Assembly: GCA_965220535.1 (NCBI GenBank)
Contig: OZ244833.1
Span: 4,030,001-4,094,000, forward strand
Direction: 5' to 3'
From: HK1 sp965220535
Lineage (GTDB): Bacteria > Pseudomonadota > Gammaproteobacteria > HK1
Length of the DNA stretch: 64,000 bases
Shown: positions 45,862 to 54,253 of the stretch, one piece after another
Layout: every line of letters begins with the position of its first letter
Numbering within the stretch: the first letter of the stretch is position 1
Position numbers and translations under genes: made by a program
Notes under the pieces: generated by a model
What the model was told of the DNA's origin: nothing
Seen by the model: the letters and a program-made list of their open reading frames with translations, nothing else
Databases searched by the model: none

Positions 45862-46209
45862 ATGGCAAGCAGCGACTCCGGATGTTCGGGATGTATCGGA
45901 GTCGTCGTCTTTCTTGTCCTTTTGGTGGTTGCGCCGTGGTTGTTGGTCGGACTGATTGCGCTGGCTCTCGTCTTGGGTGTCATCAAGGCGCTCGTCGGTG
46001 CTTTGCAAGGCAACGAAAACGATGGCAGCGGGGGTCGCCGCGCACGATTTCACGATGAATCGAAGCGATATTCATGGGTCGCTTCCGAGCTATCGAAGCG
46101 CAAAGAGCCTCGAAAGGATGCGCAAGACGGCGAAGGGTGCGGCGGGTGCTCGGGATGCTTGATCATCGTCTTGATCGTTTTTGTTTTGTCCGCTGTTTCG
46201 AGTGGTTAG
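45862..46209 (+). CDS. Cys-rich two-helix membrane protein
   Basis: 115 residues. Two hydrophobic segments, each preceded by a Gly-Cys motif: SGCSGCIGVVVFLVLLVVAP and GCGGCSGCLIIVLIVFVL. A basic soluble loop (SKRKEPRKDAQD) lies between. The paired CSGC motifs at the membrane face could bind metal or a cofactor. It sits between the corrinoid protein and the methyltransferase, so it may belong to the C1 module, but no family was recognised. Confidence 0.55.
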   Translation: MASSDSGCSGCIGVVVFLVLLVVAPWLLVGLIALALVLGVIKALVGALQGNENDGSGGRRARFHDESKRYSWVASELSKRKEPRKDAQDGEGCGGCSGCLIIVLIVFVLSAVSSG

Positions 46210-47093
46210 ATTTGGGTGGTTAGCGGCGGCGGCGGCACCGCCGCCGCCGCCGGCCATCGCATCGGCTCTCGTTCGAACGCTTGATCGATGCATCGCCGGA
46301 GAGGTGATTCGCGATCTCGATGTCGATCGTTTGCGAGGCGTTCCGCTACCCGCGCCTTCACTGGACGAGGGTGGCGGCAAAGCCGAAAAAGTTTCGGACC
46401 GGCGCTGAAATCCAACGAGGCGTGACCCGGCACCCTCGCAAAAGCAATTCGTCCTGCGCGTCGGGTGCGTCGGTTCGGTTTTCATCCCCGACAAGGACGG
46501 GACCGGGATTCGAACGAAGCCTTGCCGGTTTCGGTTTTCTTTTTTCTTCGTTCGGCGGTGGTGCCGTCGATGGTCGTCGCCCTTTGGCGGCTCGGCTCGT
46601 CGGCTTGGATTTCGGTGCGATTGGCTTTTCTTCGAAGGGATTCGATCGGCTTGCCGAGGCTTCGATTCCCGGGGCGAAAAAACGATGACAAAGAGTAGCG
46701 AGGAGAGCCGGTCGACTCGACCGTCGCCCTTGCCGGGGAGCCCGCGCCCGGGCGGTTTTTTCGTGCGCCGTCGTTCGGTCCGCGCCGCCGATATCCCGAC
46801 CTGCGCCCGATGACGGTTTCGAAAGCGTACGGGATCCCCGCCGGTATTTCGCTCGCCGAGCGTTCGGCGACAGCGCGGCGCGGTTCGGGTCCTCGGCGCG
46901 AGGCGGGTACTCATGGTCCATCGGCGCTTGCCGAAGTGCTTTGCCGCCGGCCGAGGCGCTTCGCCGCTGCTTCGTCCTTCGGGTGCGGACCGATTCGTTT
47001 TTCGCCCGTAGGCGATGACATTTCAAGACGAACTTTCGAGATGATTTTCAAGACGATCTTTCAAGTCAAGATGACCTTTCAAGGAGATAGGAT
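46210..47093. other. Intergenic, no assigned gene
   Basis: An 880-bp gap. The plus-strand frame ending at 46408 (DRCIAGEVIRDLDVDRLRG) looks faintly coding but has no good start or family. Just upstream of the next gene (47020-47090) a TTCAAGACGA/TTTCAAG motif repeats about four times. No terminator or riboswitch was recognised. Confidence 0.35.
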
Positions 47094-48008
47094 TTGACCG
47101 ACACCGTCATCAGTTCGGCGCGCCGAGAGGTCGTGATCGGCTTCGAACGACCCTTCGTCGTGATCGGCGAGCGCATCAATCCGACCGGACGCAAGATCCT
47201 CGCGGCCGAAATGTCCTCCGGGGATTTCTCCCGCGTCGGTTCGGATGCCTTGGCGCAGGTGCAGGCGGGAGCCCACATGCTCGACGTCAACGCCGGCATC
47301 CCGCTCGCCGACGAACCGGCGTTGCTCGCGCGCGCGGTGGAGCTGGTGCAATCGTTGACCCCGGTGCCGCTCTCGATCGACTCCTCGATCGTCGAGGCCC
47401 TCGAAGCGGGCCTTGCGGTCTACGAGGGCAAGGCCTTGGTCAACTCCGTGACCGGCGAGGAAGAGCGCCTCGAGATGGTGCTCCCCCTGATCAAGAAATA
47501 CGGCGCGGCGGTGGTCGCGATCTCCAACGACGAAACCGGCATTTCCGAAGACCCCGACGAGCGCTTCGAAGTCGCCAAAAAGATCGTCCAGCGGGCGGCG
47601 GATCACGGCATCCCCCATAGCGATGTGGTGGTCGATCCTCTGGTGATGCCGATCGGCGCGATCAATCAGGCCGGGCGGCAGGTCATGCATATCGTCAAAA
47701 GGCTGCGCGAGGAACTCAAAGTCAACACCACCTGCGGGGCGTCCAATATCAGTTTCGGATTGCCCAATCGCAACGGCGTTAACTCCGCCTTTTTGACGAT
47801 GGCCATCGGCGCGGGCATGACATCGGCGATCACGAATCCGATGCATGACGGCGTGATGCAGGCCTGCATGGGGGCGGATGTGATGATGGGACACGACCCC
47901 GATTGTCGGCAATGGATCACCCGCTATCGCGACCCGTCCGCGGCGGCGGGGGGCGAAGGCGAGGGCGAGCGCCGGCGCCGATCGAACCGTCGAGCCCGCC
48001 GTGCCTGA
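47094..48008 (+). CDS. Methyltetrahydrofolate:corrinoid methyltransferase
   Basis: 304 residues, pterin-binding TIM barrel related to AcsE/MtgA and the MetH folate domain. Motifs: VIGERINPTGRKILAAEM, GAHMLDVNAGIPLADE, PLSIDSSIVEALEAGL, VVAISNDETGI, SDVVVDPLVMPIG and CGASNISFGLPNR. The TTG start is preceded by AGGAGATAGG. It moves the methyl group between methyl-corrinoid protein and THF. The C-terminal ~20 residues are Arg-rich and overlap the next gene by 8 bases. Confidence 0.9.
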   Translation: MTDTVISSARREVVIGFERPFVVIGERINPTGRKILAAEMSSGDFSRVGSDALAQVQAGAHMLDVNAGIPLADEPALLARAVELVQSLTPVPLSIDSSIVEALEAGLAVYEGKALVNSVTGEEERLEMVLPLIKKYGAAVVAISNDETGISEDPDERFEVAKKIVQRAADHGIPHSDVVVDPLVMPIGAINQAGRQVMHIVKRLREELKVNTTCGASNISFGLPNRNGVNSAFLTMAIGAGMTSAITNPMHDGVMQACMGADVMMGHDPDCRQWITRYRDPSAAAGGEGEGERRRRSNRRARRA

Positions 48009-50085
48009 TACGCCCCTTCCCGATCCCGACGCCGACGCCCAGATCGTCTTCACCCCGTCGGGGCGTCGGGGGCGCTTTCCGATCGGCACCCCGGTGCTCG
48101 AGGCCGCGCGGGCCTTGGGGGTGGATCTGGATTCGGTCTGCGGGGGACGGGGGATTTGCGGTCGCTGCCAAGTGGTGCAAAGCGTCGGCGAGTTCACGAA
48201 GCACGGTCTTTCTTCCCGCCCCGAACACCTCTCCGCTTTCGGCCCCGTCGAAAAGCGCTATCACGAAAAACGCTCGCCGCTGAGCCCCGGTCGCCGCCTC
48301 GGCTGCTCCGCCAAGATCCAAGGCGACCTGGTCATCGATGTCCCTCCCGAGAGCCAAGTCCACCGGCAAGTGGTGCGCAAGCGTGCCGAAGTGCACGATA
48401 TCCGCATCGATCCGGTGGTGCGCCTGCATTATGTGGAAGTCGCGCCCCCCGATATGCACGAACCCGCCGGAGATCTGCGGCGGGTCAAGGAAGCGCTGGC
48501 CGGCGACTGGGAACTTTACGATCTGCAATGCGGTATCGGCGTGCTCGAGGTTCTGCCCGCGGCGCTTCGAGAGGGGCAGTGGCGGGTCACGGTGGCGATA
48601 CACGAGGGTCAAGAGATCATCGCGGTGTGGCCCGGCTATCGGGAGCGGCTTTTCGGGGCCGCGGTGGATATCGGATCGACCACCATCGCGGCTCATCTAT
48701 GCGACCTGGCCAGCGGCGAGGTCGTGGCATCGGTGGGCTCGATGAACCCCCAGATTCGCTTCGGCGAAGATCTGATGAGCCGGGTTTCCTACGTGATGAT
48801 GCACCCCGGGGGCGAGCGGGAGATGACCGAGGTGGTGCGCCGAGCGGTCCGGGAACTGCTCTACGAGGCGGCGGCCGAAGCCGGGATCGACGCGCTCGAT
48901 ATCCTGGATATCGCCTGGGTCGGGAATCCGATCATGCACCACCTGATGCTCGGCCTGAATCCGGTGGAGTTGGGACAAGCCCCCTTCGCCTTGACCATCG
49001 ACGAAGCCCTGTCCACGCCCGCGCGGGATCTCGATCTCGAACTGCATCCCGGGGCGCGGGTCTACGCGCTGCCTTGTATCGCCGGGCATGTCGGGGCCGA
49101 TACCGCCGGGGTGATCCTCTCCGAGGCCCCTCATCTGCAAGACGAGATCAACCTCGTGGTGGATGTGGGCACCAACGCCGAGATCGTCCTCGGCGATCGC
49201 GAACGCTTGGTCGCGGCTTCGAGCCCCACCGGCCCGGCCTTCGAGGGGGCGCAGATCAGTTGCGGTCAGCGCGCCGCCCCCGGAGCGATCGAGCGGGTGC
49301 GTATCGATCCCGAGACCTTGGAGCCCAAGTTCAAGGTGATCGGTTGCGAGGGCTGGTCGGACGAGGTCGATTTCGGCGCGGATGCCGCCGGGGGCGACGC
49401 GAAGAAAGGCGAAGCGCAAAGGGTCGACGTTACCGGTATCTGCGGCTCCGGTATCATCGAGGTCGTGGCCGAGATGTATTTGGCGGAGATCGTCGACGAG
49501 GACGGAGTGATCCGATCCGAGGGGGCGAATCGAAGCGACCGCATCGTCGCCGACGGACGCACTTGGGCCTATATCCTGCACCGCGGCGATATCGAGGTGA
49601 GGATCACGCAAAACGATATCCGCGCCATCCAGCTCGCCAAGGCCGCTCTTTACGCCGGGGTGCGGCTGCTGATGGATCGCCTCGGAGTCGAGCGGATCGA
49701 CCGCATTCGCTTGGCCGGTGCCTTCGGCAGTCATATCGATGTCAAATACGCGATCGTGCTCGGATTGGTGCCGGATTGCTCGATCGATCACGTGACCTCG
49801 GCGGGTAATGCCGCCGGCACCGGAGCCCGGGTCGCGCTGCTGGATCGAGGCTCCCGCCAGGCGATCGAGCGAGTGGTGCGTTTGATCGAGAAGGTCGAGA
49901 CCGCCGTGGAGCCGAAATTCCAAGAGTATTTCGTGGAGGCGATGGCGATTCCTCATAAAACAGCGGATTACCCGGAGCTCTCCAAGGTCGTCGCCCTGCC
50001 GGTGCGAAAAAGGGCGCAAGAGGGGGCCAGCGAGGAAGGTTCGAGGGAGCGCCCTCGGCGGCGTCGGCAACGGCGGGCTCGCTGA
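48001..50085 (+). CDS. RACo-type corrinoid activation protein
   Basis: 694 residues, GTG start. N-terminal [2Fe-2S] ferredoxin domain with Cys ligands in SVCGGRGICGRCQ and RLGCSA, a linker, then an ASKHA-fold ATPase (DUF4445 type): FGAAVDIGSTTIAAHLCDL, VGNPIMHHLMLGL, INLVVDVGTNAEIVLGD, GICGSGIIEVVAEM and RLAGAFGSHID. RACo proteins use ATP to drive reduction of inactive Co(II) corrinoid back to Co(I). Its overlap with the methyltransferase gene supports direct functional coupling. The C-terminus is Arg-rich. Confidence 0.92.
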   Translation: MPDTPLPDPDADAQIVFTPSGRRGRFPIGTPVLEAARALGVDLDSVCGGRGICGRCQVVQSVGEFTKHGLSSRPEHLSAFGPVEKRYHEKRSPLSPGRRLGCSAKIQGDLVIDVPPESQVHRQVVRKRAEVHDIRIDPVVRLHYVEVAPPDMHEPAGDLRRVKEALAGDWELYDLQCGIGVLEVLPAALREGQWRVTVAIHEGQEIIAVWPGYRERLFGAAVDIGSTTIAAHLCDLASGEVVASVGSMNPQIRFGEDLMSRVSYVMMHPGGEREMTEVVRRAVRELLYEAAAEAGIDALDILDIAWVGNPIMHHLMLGLNPVELGQAPFALTIDEALSTPARDLDLELHPGARVYALPCIAGHVGADTAGVILSEAPHLQDEINLVVDVGTNAEIVLGDRERLVAASSPTGPAFEGAQISCGQRAAPGAIERVRIDPETLEPKFKVIGCEGWSDEVDFGADAAGGDAKKGEAQRVDVTGICGSGIIEVVAEMYLAEIVDEDGVIRSEGANRSDRIVADGRTWAYILHRGDIEVRITQNDIRAIQLAKAALYAGVRLLMDRLGVERIDRIRLAGAFGSHIDVKYAIVLGLVPDCSIDHVTSAGNAAGTGARVALLDRGSRQAIERVVRLIEKVETAVEPKFQEYFVEAMAIPHKTADYPELSKVVALPVRKRAQEGASEEGSRERPRRRRQRRAR

Positions 50086-50289
50086 ACAAGGGCATCGCGC
50101 GCATCGCGCGAGCGACAATCTCGTTCGCGCATACTCTGTCTTGGTAATCTATACCGACGCTCGTTTCTTGCCTTGTCGATATCGGCCCCGAAAGTTCCTC
50201 CGAGAAGCCCCTTCGGGAACCTCCACCGAGAATCCCTCACCGGATCGCGGCCGGATCGAGACCGGATCGAGGCCGACCAGGAGCCACCG

Positions 50290-51684
50290 ATGAACCTTCC
50301 CCCAAAGGCGGCGACCACGCTCGCCGACGAACTCGAATCCCTCCTTCCGGGCCGCTGCTCGACCGCTCTTTCCGTGCGTGAACAGCACGGTCGGGACGAG
50401 TCCTACCATGCCGTCGCCCCGCCGGATATCGTCGTTTTCCCCGAAAGTACCGAGGAAGTGCAGCAGGTGGTCATCTTGTGTCGTCGATACGGCTCGAAGG
50501 TGATCCCCTTCGGCACCGGCACCTCTCTCGAAGGGCATGTCCAAGCCCTTCAAGGCGGTGTTTGCATCGATCTTTCGCGGATGGATCAGGTGCTCGAGGT
50601 CAACGCCGACGATCTCGATTGTCTGGTGCAACCGGGGGTTACCCGCAAGCGACTCAATACCCATTTGCGCGATACCGGCCTGTTTTTTCCCATCGACCCC
50701 GGGGCCGACGCCTCCCTCGGCGGGATGACCGCGACCCGCGCTTCGGGTACCAATGCGGTGCGCTACGGAACCATGCGCGAGAACGTCTTGGGATTGACCG
50801 TGGTCCTCGCCGACGGGCGCGTCATCCAAACCGGGGGGCGGGCGAAAAAATCCGCCGCCGGATACGACCTCACGCGGCTTTTCGTGGGTTCGGAGGGCAC
50901 GCTCGGGATCATCACCGGCATCCGCTTGCGTCTATACGGAACCCCGGAAGCGATCTCCTCCGCCGTTTGTCCCTTCGATACCCTTGCTGGCGCGGTCGAT
51001 ACCGTGATCCAAGCCATCCAGTTCGGCATCCCCGTGGCCCGCATCGAGTTGCTCGACGAAGTGCAGATGGACGCCGTCAATCGCTATTCCGGCTATGACT
51101 ATCCGGTATCCCCGACCCTCTTTTTCGAATTCCACGGCACCGAGGCCGGGGTGCGCGAGCAAGTCGAAGCGACCAAGGAACTCGCCGCGGAAAACGGGGG
51201 CGGGGAATTTCGCTGGGCCAATCTCCCCGAAGAGCGGGCGCGGCTGTGGCAGGCGCGCCATGACGCCTACTATGCGTCGCTGGCTCTGCGGCCGGGGTCG
51301 AAGGGCTGGGCCACGGATGTCTGCGTGCCGATATCGAGGCTCACCGAGTGCATCTTGGAAACCCGAGCCGATATCGACGCCTCCGGTCTGATCGCCCCGA
51401 TCGTCGGTCATGTCGGGGACGGCAACTTCCACCTCGCCTTCGTGCTGGATCCCGATGATTCGGAAGAACTCGCCCGCGCCCAATCTCTCAACGACCGCAT
51501 GGTCGCCCGCGCCCAAGGGATGGGCGGCACATGCACCGGCGAGCACGGGGTCGGCTACGGCAAGATCGAATATATGGGCAAGGAGCACGGGCAAGAGGCT
51601 TTGGATGTCATGCACCTCATCAAGGACGCCCTCGACCCCGAGAATCTCATGAATCCGGGAAAGGTTCTGCCCGGCGATCGTTGA
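50290..51684 (+). CDS. FAD-linked oxidase, D-lactate dehydrogenase/GlcD type
   Basis: 464 residues. The start ATG is preceded by AGGAG (50279-50283); the frame is open upstream but lacks features. FAD-binding type 4 domain: VIPFGTGTSLEGH, VQPGVTRKRLN, PIDPGADASLGGM, GYDLTRLFVGSEGTLGIITG. The C-terminal oxidase domain ends in GHVGDGNFHLAF and GTCTGEHGVGYGK. It would oxidise D-lactate, glycolate or another 2-hydroxy acid. Its role beside C1 genes is not evident. The leader (50200-50280) has an 11-bp GGATCGAGACC-type repeat. Confidence 0.9.
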   Translation: MNLPPKAATTLADELESLLPGRCSTALSVREQHGRDESYHAVAPPDIVVFPESTEEVQQVVILCRRYGSKVIPFGTGTSLEGHVQALQGGVCIDLSRMDQVLEVNADDLDCLVQPGVTRKRLNTHLRDTGLFFPIDPGADASLGGMTATRASGTNAVRYGTMRENVLGLTVVLADGRVIQTGGRAKKSAAGYDLTRLFVGSEGTLGIITGIRLRLYGTPEAISSAVCPFDTLAGAVDTVIQAIQFGIPVARIELLDEVQMDAVNRYSGYDYPVSPTLFFEFHGTEAGVREQVEATKELAAENGGGEFRWANLPEERARLWQARHDAYYASLALRPGSKGWATDVCVPISRLTECILETRADIDASGLIAPIVGHVGDGNFHLAFVLDPDDSEELARAQSLNDRMVARAQGMGGTCTGEHGVGYGKIEYMGKEHGQEALDVMHLIKDALDPENLMNPGKVLPGDR

Positions 51685-52765
51685 AGTCGGACCCCGTAGG
51701 CCTCGCATCGCCGCCGAGCGCATTTTCTGTTCGCTCGTCGTTTCTCTCGTCGCTCAGCCAAGCGATATTGGTCGGGGGCAGGCGCAAGCGGCGTTCGTCC
51801 TTCGGGGAAAGGCCGTAGACGCTGCGGTAGCACTTGCTGAAATGGGCGGGGGAGACGAAGCCGCAGGCCAAGGCGACATGGGTGATCGGCATGGCCGTTT
51901 GCTGCAGGAGTTGGCGCGCGCGATCGAGCCGCAGTTCCAAGTAATAACGCCGCGGGACGCAGTGGATATGGCGCTGGAAGAGGCGCTCCAACTGGCGCCG
52001 GGAAAAACCGACATGCCTTGCCAGTTCGTCGAGGTTCATCGGCTCCATCAGATTCGCCTCCATCAGCGAAATCGCCTCGACCAACTTCGGCTGACTGGTT
52101 CCCAAGTGCGTCTTCAACGGGGTGCGTTGGCGATCGTTGCGGCGCCGGATTCGCTCGCAGATGAACTCCTCCGAAATCATCGCCGCCAAGCGATGACCGT
52201 GGCGAGCCTCGAGAAGGTTCAGCATCATATCGAGCGGTGCCACCCCGCCGGAGCAGGTGTAGCGGTCGCGGTCGATCTCGAAGAGTTCGGAGGAAATGAT
52301 CGCATGCGGGTATTCCTCGCGCAGGCTCGCGAGGTTTTCCCAATGGATGGTGCATCGATAGCCGCCGAGGAGCCCGGCGCGGGCCAAGAAAAGCGCCCCG
52401 GTGCAGATTCCCCCGAGCGCGATTTGTTGCCGGGCGAGCCTTTGCAGCCAAGCGATCAGCCGGGGGCTCGAGTGATCTTGAGCGCGCTCCCCGGCGCAGA
52501 TCAAAACGAGGTCGGCGCGGACGACGGAATCGATACCCCCGTCCACCTCGACCGACAGCCCGTTGCTGCCGACCACCGCCTGCCCGCTGTCGCTGACGAT
52601 GCGCCAGCGATAAAGAGGCTTGCGGCTCAAACGGTTGGCCATGCGCAGCGGTTCGAGCGCACAGCTGAAGGCGATCAGGGAATATTCGGGGATCAGGACG
52701 AAAACGACTTCCTGCGGACGACCTTCCCTGATATGGGCGATGGCGGGGGGAGCGTGCTCGATCAT
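51647..52765 (-). CDS. GbdR/CdhR-like AraC regulator with DJ-1/PfpI domain
   Basis: 372 residues. N-terminal glutamine-amidotransferase-like domain (EVVFVLIPEYSLIAFSCALE, LGGICTGALFLARAG) with the characteristic WENLASLREEYP, and a C-terminal AraC double HTH (LVEAISLMEANLMEPMNLDE, RLFQRHIHCVPRRYYLELRL). This architecture is that of GbdR, which responds to glycine betaine and dimethylglycine and activates sox and related genes. Its presence supports a betaine-to-sarcosine pathway here. The 3' end overlaps glcD by 38 bases, tail to tail. Confidence 0.9.
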   Translation of the reverse strand: MIEHAPPAIAHIREGRPQEVVFVLIPEYSLIAFSCALEPLRMANRLSRKPLYRWRIVSDSGQAVVGSNGLSVEVDGGIDSVVRADLVLICAGERAQDHSSPRLIAWLQRLARQQIALGGICTGALFLARAGLLGGYRCTIHWENLASLREEYPHAIISSELFEIDRDRYTCSGGVAPLDMMLNLLEARHGHRLAAMISEEFICERIRRRNDRQRTPLKTHLGTSQPKLVEAISLMEANLMEPMNLDELARHVGFSRRQLERLFQRHIHCVPRRYYLELRLDRARQLLQQTAMPITHVALACGFVSPAHFSKCYRSVYGLSPKDERRLRLPPTNIAWLSDERNDERTENALGGDARPTGSDFNDRRAEPFPDS

Positions 52766-52918
52766 CGGCTTGACCCATTCACTGGCGGGGCGACCTTTCA
52801 GACAACGAACGCGGTCGGGGTAGGTGTTCGGTGAGTCAAGGGAATCGATAGCCCCTCATCCGTCGAAGCGTGCAAGAAGCGTGCAAAATGTACTCTGTCA
52901 CCAAGGAGAGTCAATCCC

Positions 52919-53242
52919 GTGAACGACGATAACGCAAACGATGGTACGAAGGGACCGAAGGCTTATTTCATCGCCGAGGTGGAAGTGCACGATCCGGCCC
53001 TTTTCGAAGAGTACCGCAAGCAGGTCCCGGCGTGCATCGAGGCCTTCGGGGGTCGTTATATCGTCCGGGGCGGGGCGGCCGAAAGAAGAGAGGGCGATTG
53101 GCAGCCCAAGCGTATCGTCGTCGTCGAGTTTCCGAATATCGAGATCGCCCGCAGGTGGCACGATTCCGACGCCTACGCCCCGATCCGGAAAATGCGCGAG
53201 GCGGCGGCCACCACCTCGTCGATCTTGGTCGAAGGGATCTAG
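52919..53242 (+). CDS. DUF1330 family protein
   Basis: 107 residues, GTG start with AAGGAGAG upstream. Ferredoxin-like alpha/beta fold of DUF1330: KAYFIAEVEVHDPALFEEYR, CIEAFGGRYIVRGGAAERRE and RIVVVEFPNIEIARRWHDSD. The biochemical role is unknown. Divergent from the GbdR-like gene, so a shared control region (52766-52918) is possible. Confidence 0.85.
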   Translation: MNDDNANDGTKGPKAYFIAEVEVHDPALFEEYRKQVPACIEAFGGRYIVRGGAAERREGDWQPKRIVVVEFPNIEIARRWHDSDAYAPIRKMREAAATTSSILVEGI

Positions 53243-53343
53243 GGATATAAAGCATCGGCTCTTTCGGCAGCGGCGGTGTTTTCGTATCGCCTTTTCGCGC
53301 CGCCCCCTTTGAAATCAACCAAAGCCTTGCAGAGGTCCAAATC

Positions 53344-53565
53344 GTGAAGAAATACGGAATCCGCATCACGCTCCCGCCCGGGGATGTCATGTCCGCCCCC
53401 CATCTCCTCGGGCCGAATTTCGAGGCCTTTCGCTGGTACGAATCGCGCATCGAGCGAGACGAAGCCTACCGCTCGATGCAAAACCCTCCCGACTACTACC
53501 GCCTCGGCGATAGCCCGACCCAGGTGCTGGCGAAGATCGACCCCGAACCTTTGTCCGCCGCTTAG
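53344..53565 (+). CDS. Hypothetical protein
   Basis: 73 residues with a GTG start: VKKYGIRITLPPGDVMSAPH, then LLGPNFEAFRWYESRIERDE and a short C-terminus. The composition and compact pattern of conserved-looking residues suggest a real gene, possibly in a unit with the DUF1330 gene 100 bases upstream. Family not recognised. Confidence 0.6.
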   Translation: MKKYGIRITLPPGDVMSAPHLLGPNFEAFRWYESRIERDEAYRSMQNPPDYYRLGDSPTQVLAKIDPEPLSAA

Positions 53566-53709
53566 GGCCTGACGAGGATTTCCTCGATCGATCGCTTCCG
53601 GCGGCAAGAGGGAGCATCGAATCCGCCCGAAAAGCCCGGTTCTCGTCGGGGTGCAGGTCTGTCGCTTCGCAGGAGAGATCATATTCAGCCCTTGCCGGGA
53701 GATCGGACT

Positions 53710-54033
53710 ATGTACATCGTCACAACCAACGCCCCAGGTGATGGGCGCACGCTATATGTCGAAAGACTCGCCTCCGGCAAGCTGCGCCGCATCAGCGACC
53801 CTACCCAGGCTACCCTCTTCACAGACAAGGAAATCGATAACGTGCTGAAGACATTGCATAGGATCACATCAGGACAGGAATTTCATAAGGAGGAATGCCA
53901 CAGGCCACCCAACACCGAAATGGACAGCCATGGCCATGATCATGACTATATAGCCGATAGCGATGACTATATCGATAATAACGATTTGCGCGAGTGGATA
54001 GACTATGCGCAAAGCAGGAGATGGGGCTACTGA
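53710..54033 (+). CDS. Hypothetical acidic His-rich protein
   Basis: 107 residues from MYIVTTNAPGDGRTLYVERL. The middle (HKEECHRPPNTEMDSHGHDH) is rich in His and acidic residues and may bind metal. It overlaps the next small ORF. It is the first of three small frames ahead of the restriction-methyltransferase gene. Confidence 0.5.
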   Translation: MYIVTTNAPGDGRTLYVERLASGKLRRISDPTQATLFTDKEIDNVLKTLHRITSGQEFHKEECHRPPNTEMDSHGHDHDYIADSDDYIDNNDLREWIDYAQSRRWGY

Positions 54034-54145
54034 ACGGGCAGCCCGGGACTGCCTCGCTGATATGGTCGCGAAGAGATCAAAGCCCCTAAAGCCCTTGGGG
54101 ACTATCGAGTACGAAGATCGTATCAAGCGATACCGACCTGCATAG
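54005..54145 (+). CDS. Small hypothetical protein
   Basis: 46 residues, MRKAGDGATERAARDCLADM then KRSKPLKPLGTIEYEDRIKR. It starts inside the preceding ORF. Basic and possibly nucleic-acid binding. Tentative. Confidence 0.35.
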   Translation: MRKAGDGATERAARDCLADMVAKRSKPLKPLGTIEYEDRIKRYRPA

Positions 54146-54253
54146 CGACTCACCTGTATCATTTAACCACCATCGACGAGTGATCCCCATGCCCACGATA
54201 CCCAGTACCCCGCCTAGGCTCGCCTGCGATGCCTGTGTTATAGGAGAGGAAAA

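Noticed and set aside
48156..49808. 550-codon alternative plus-strand frame within the RACo gene
   Set aside because: Arg/Gly-rich shadow frame; the RACo frame has ferredoxin and ASKHA motifs throughout.
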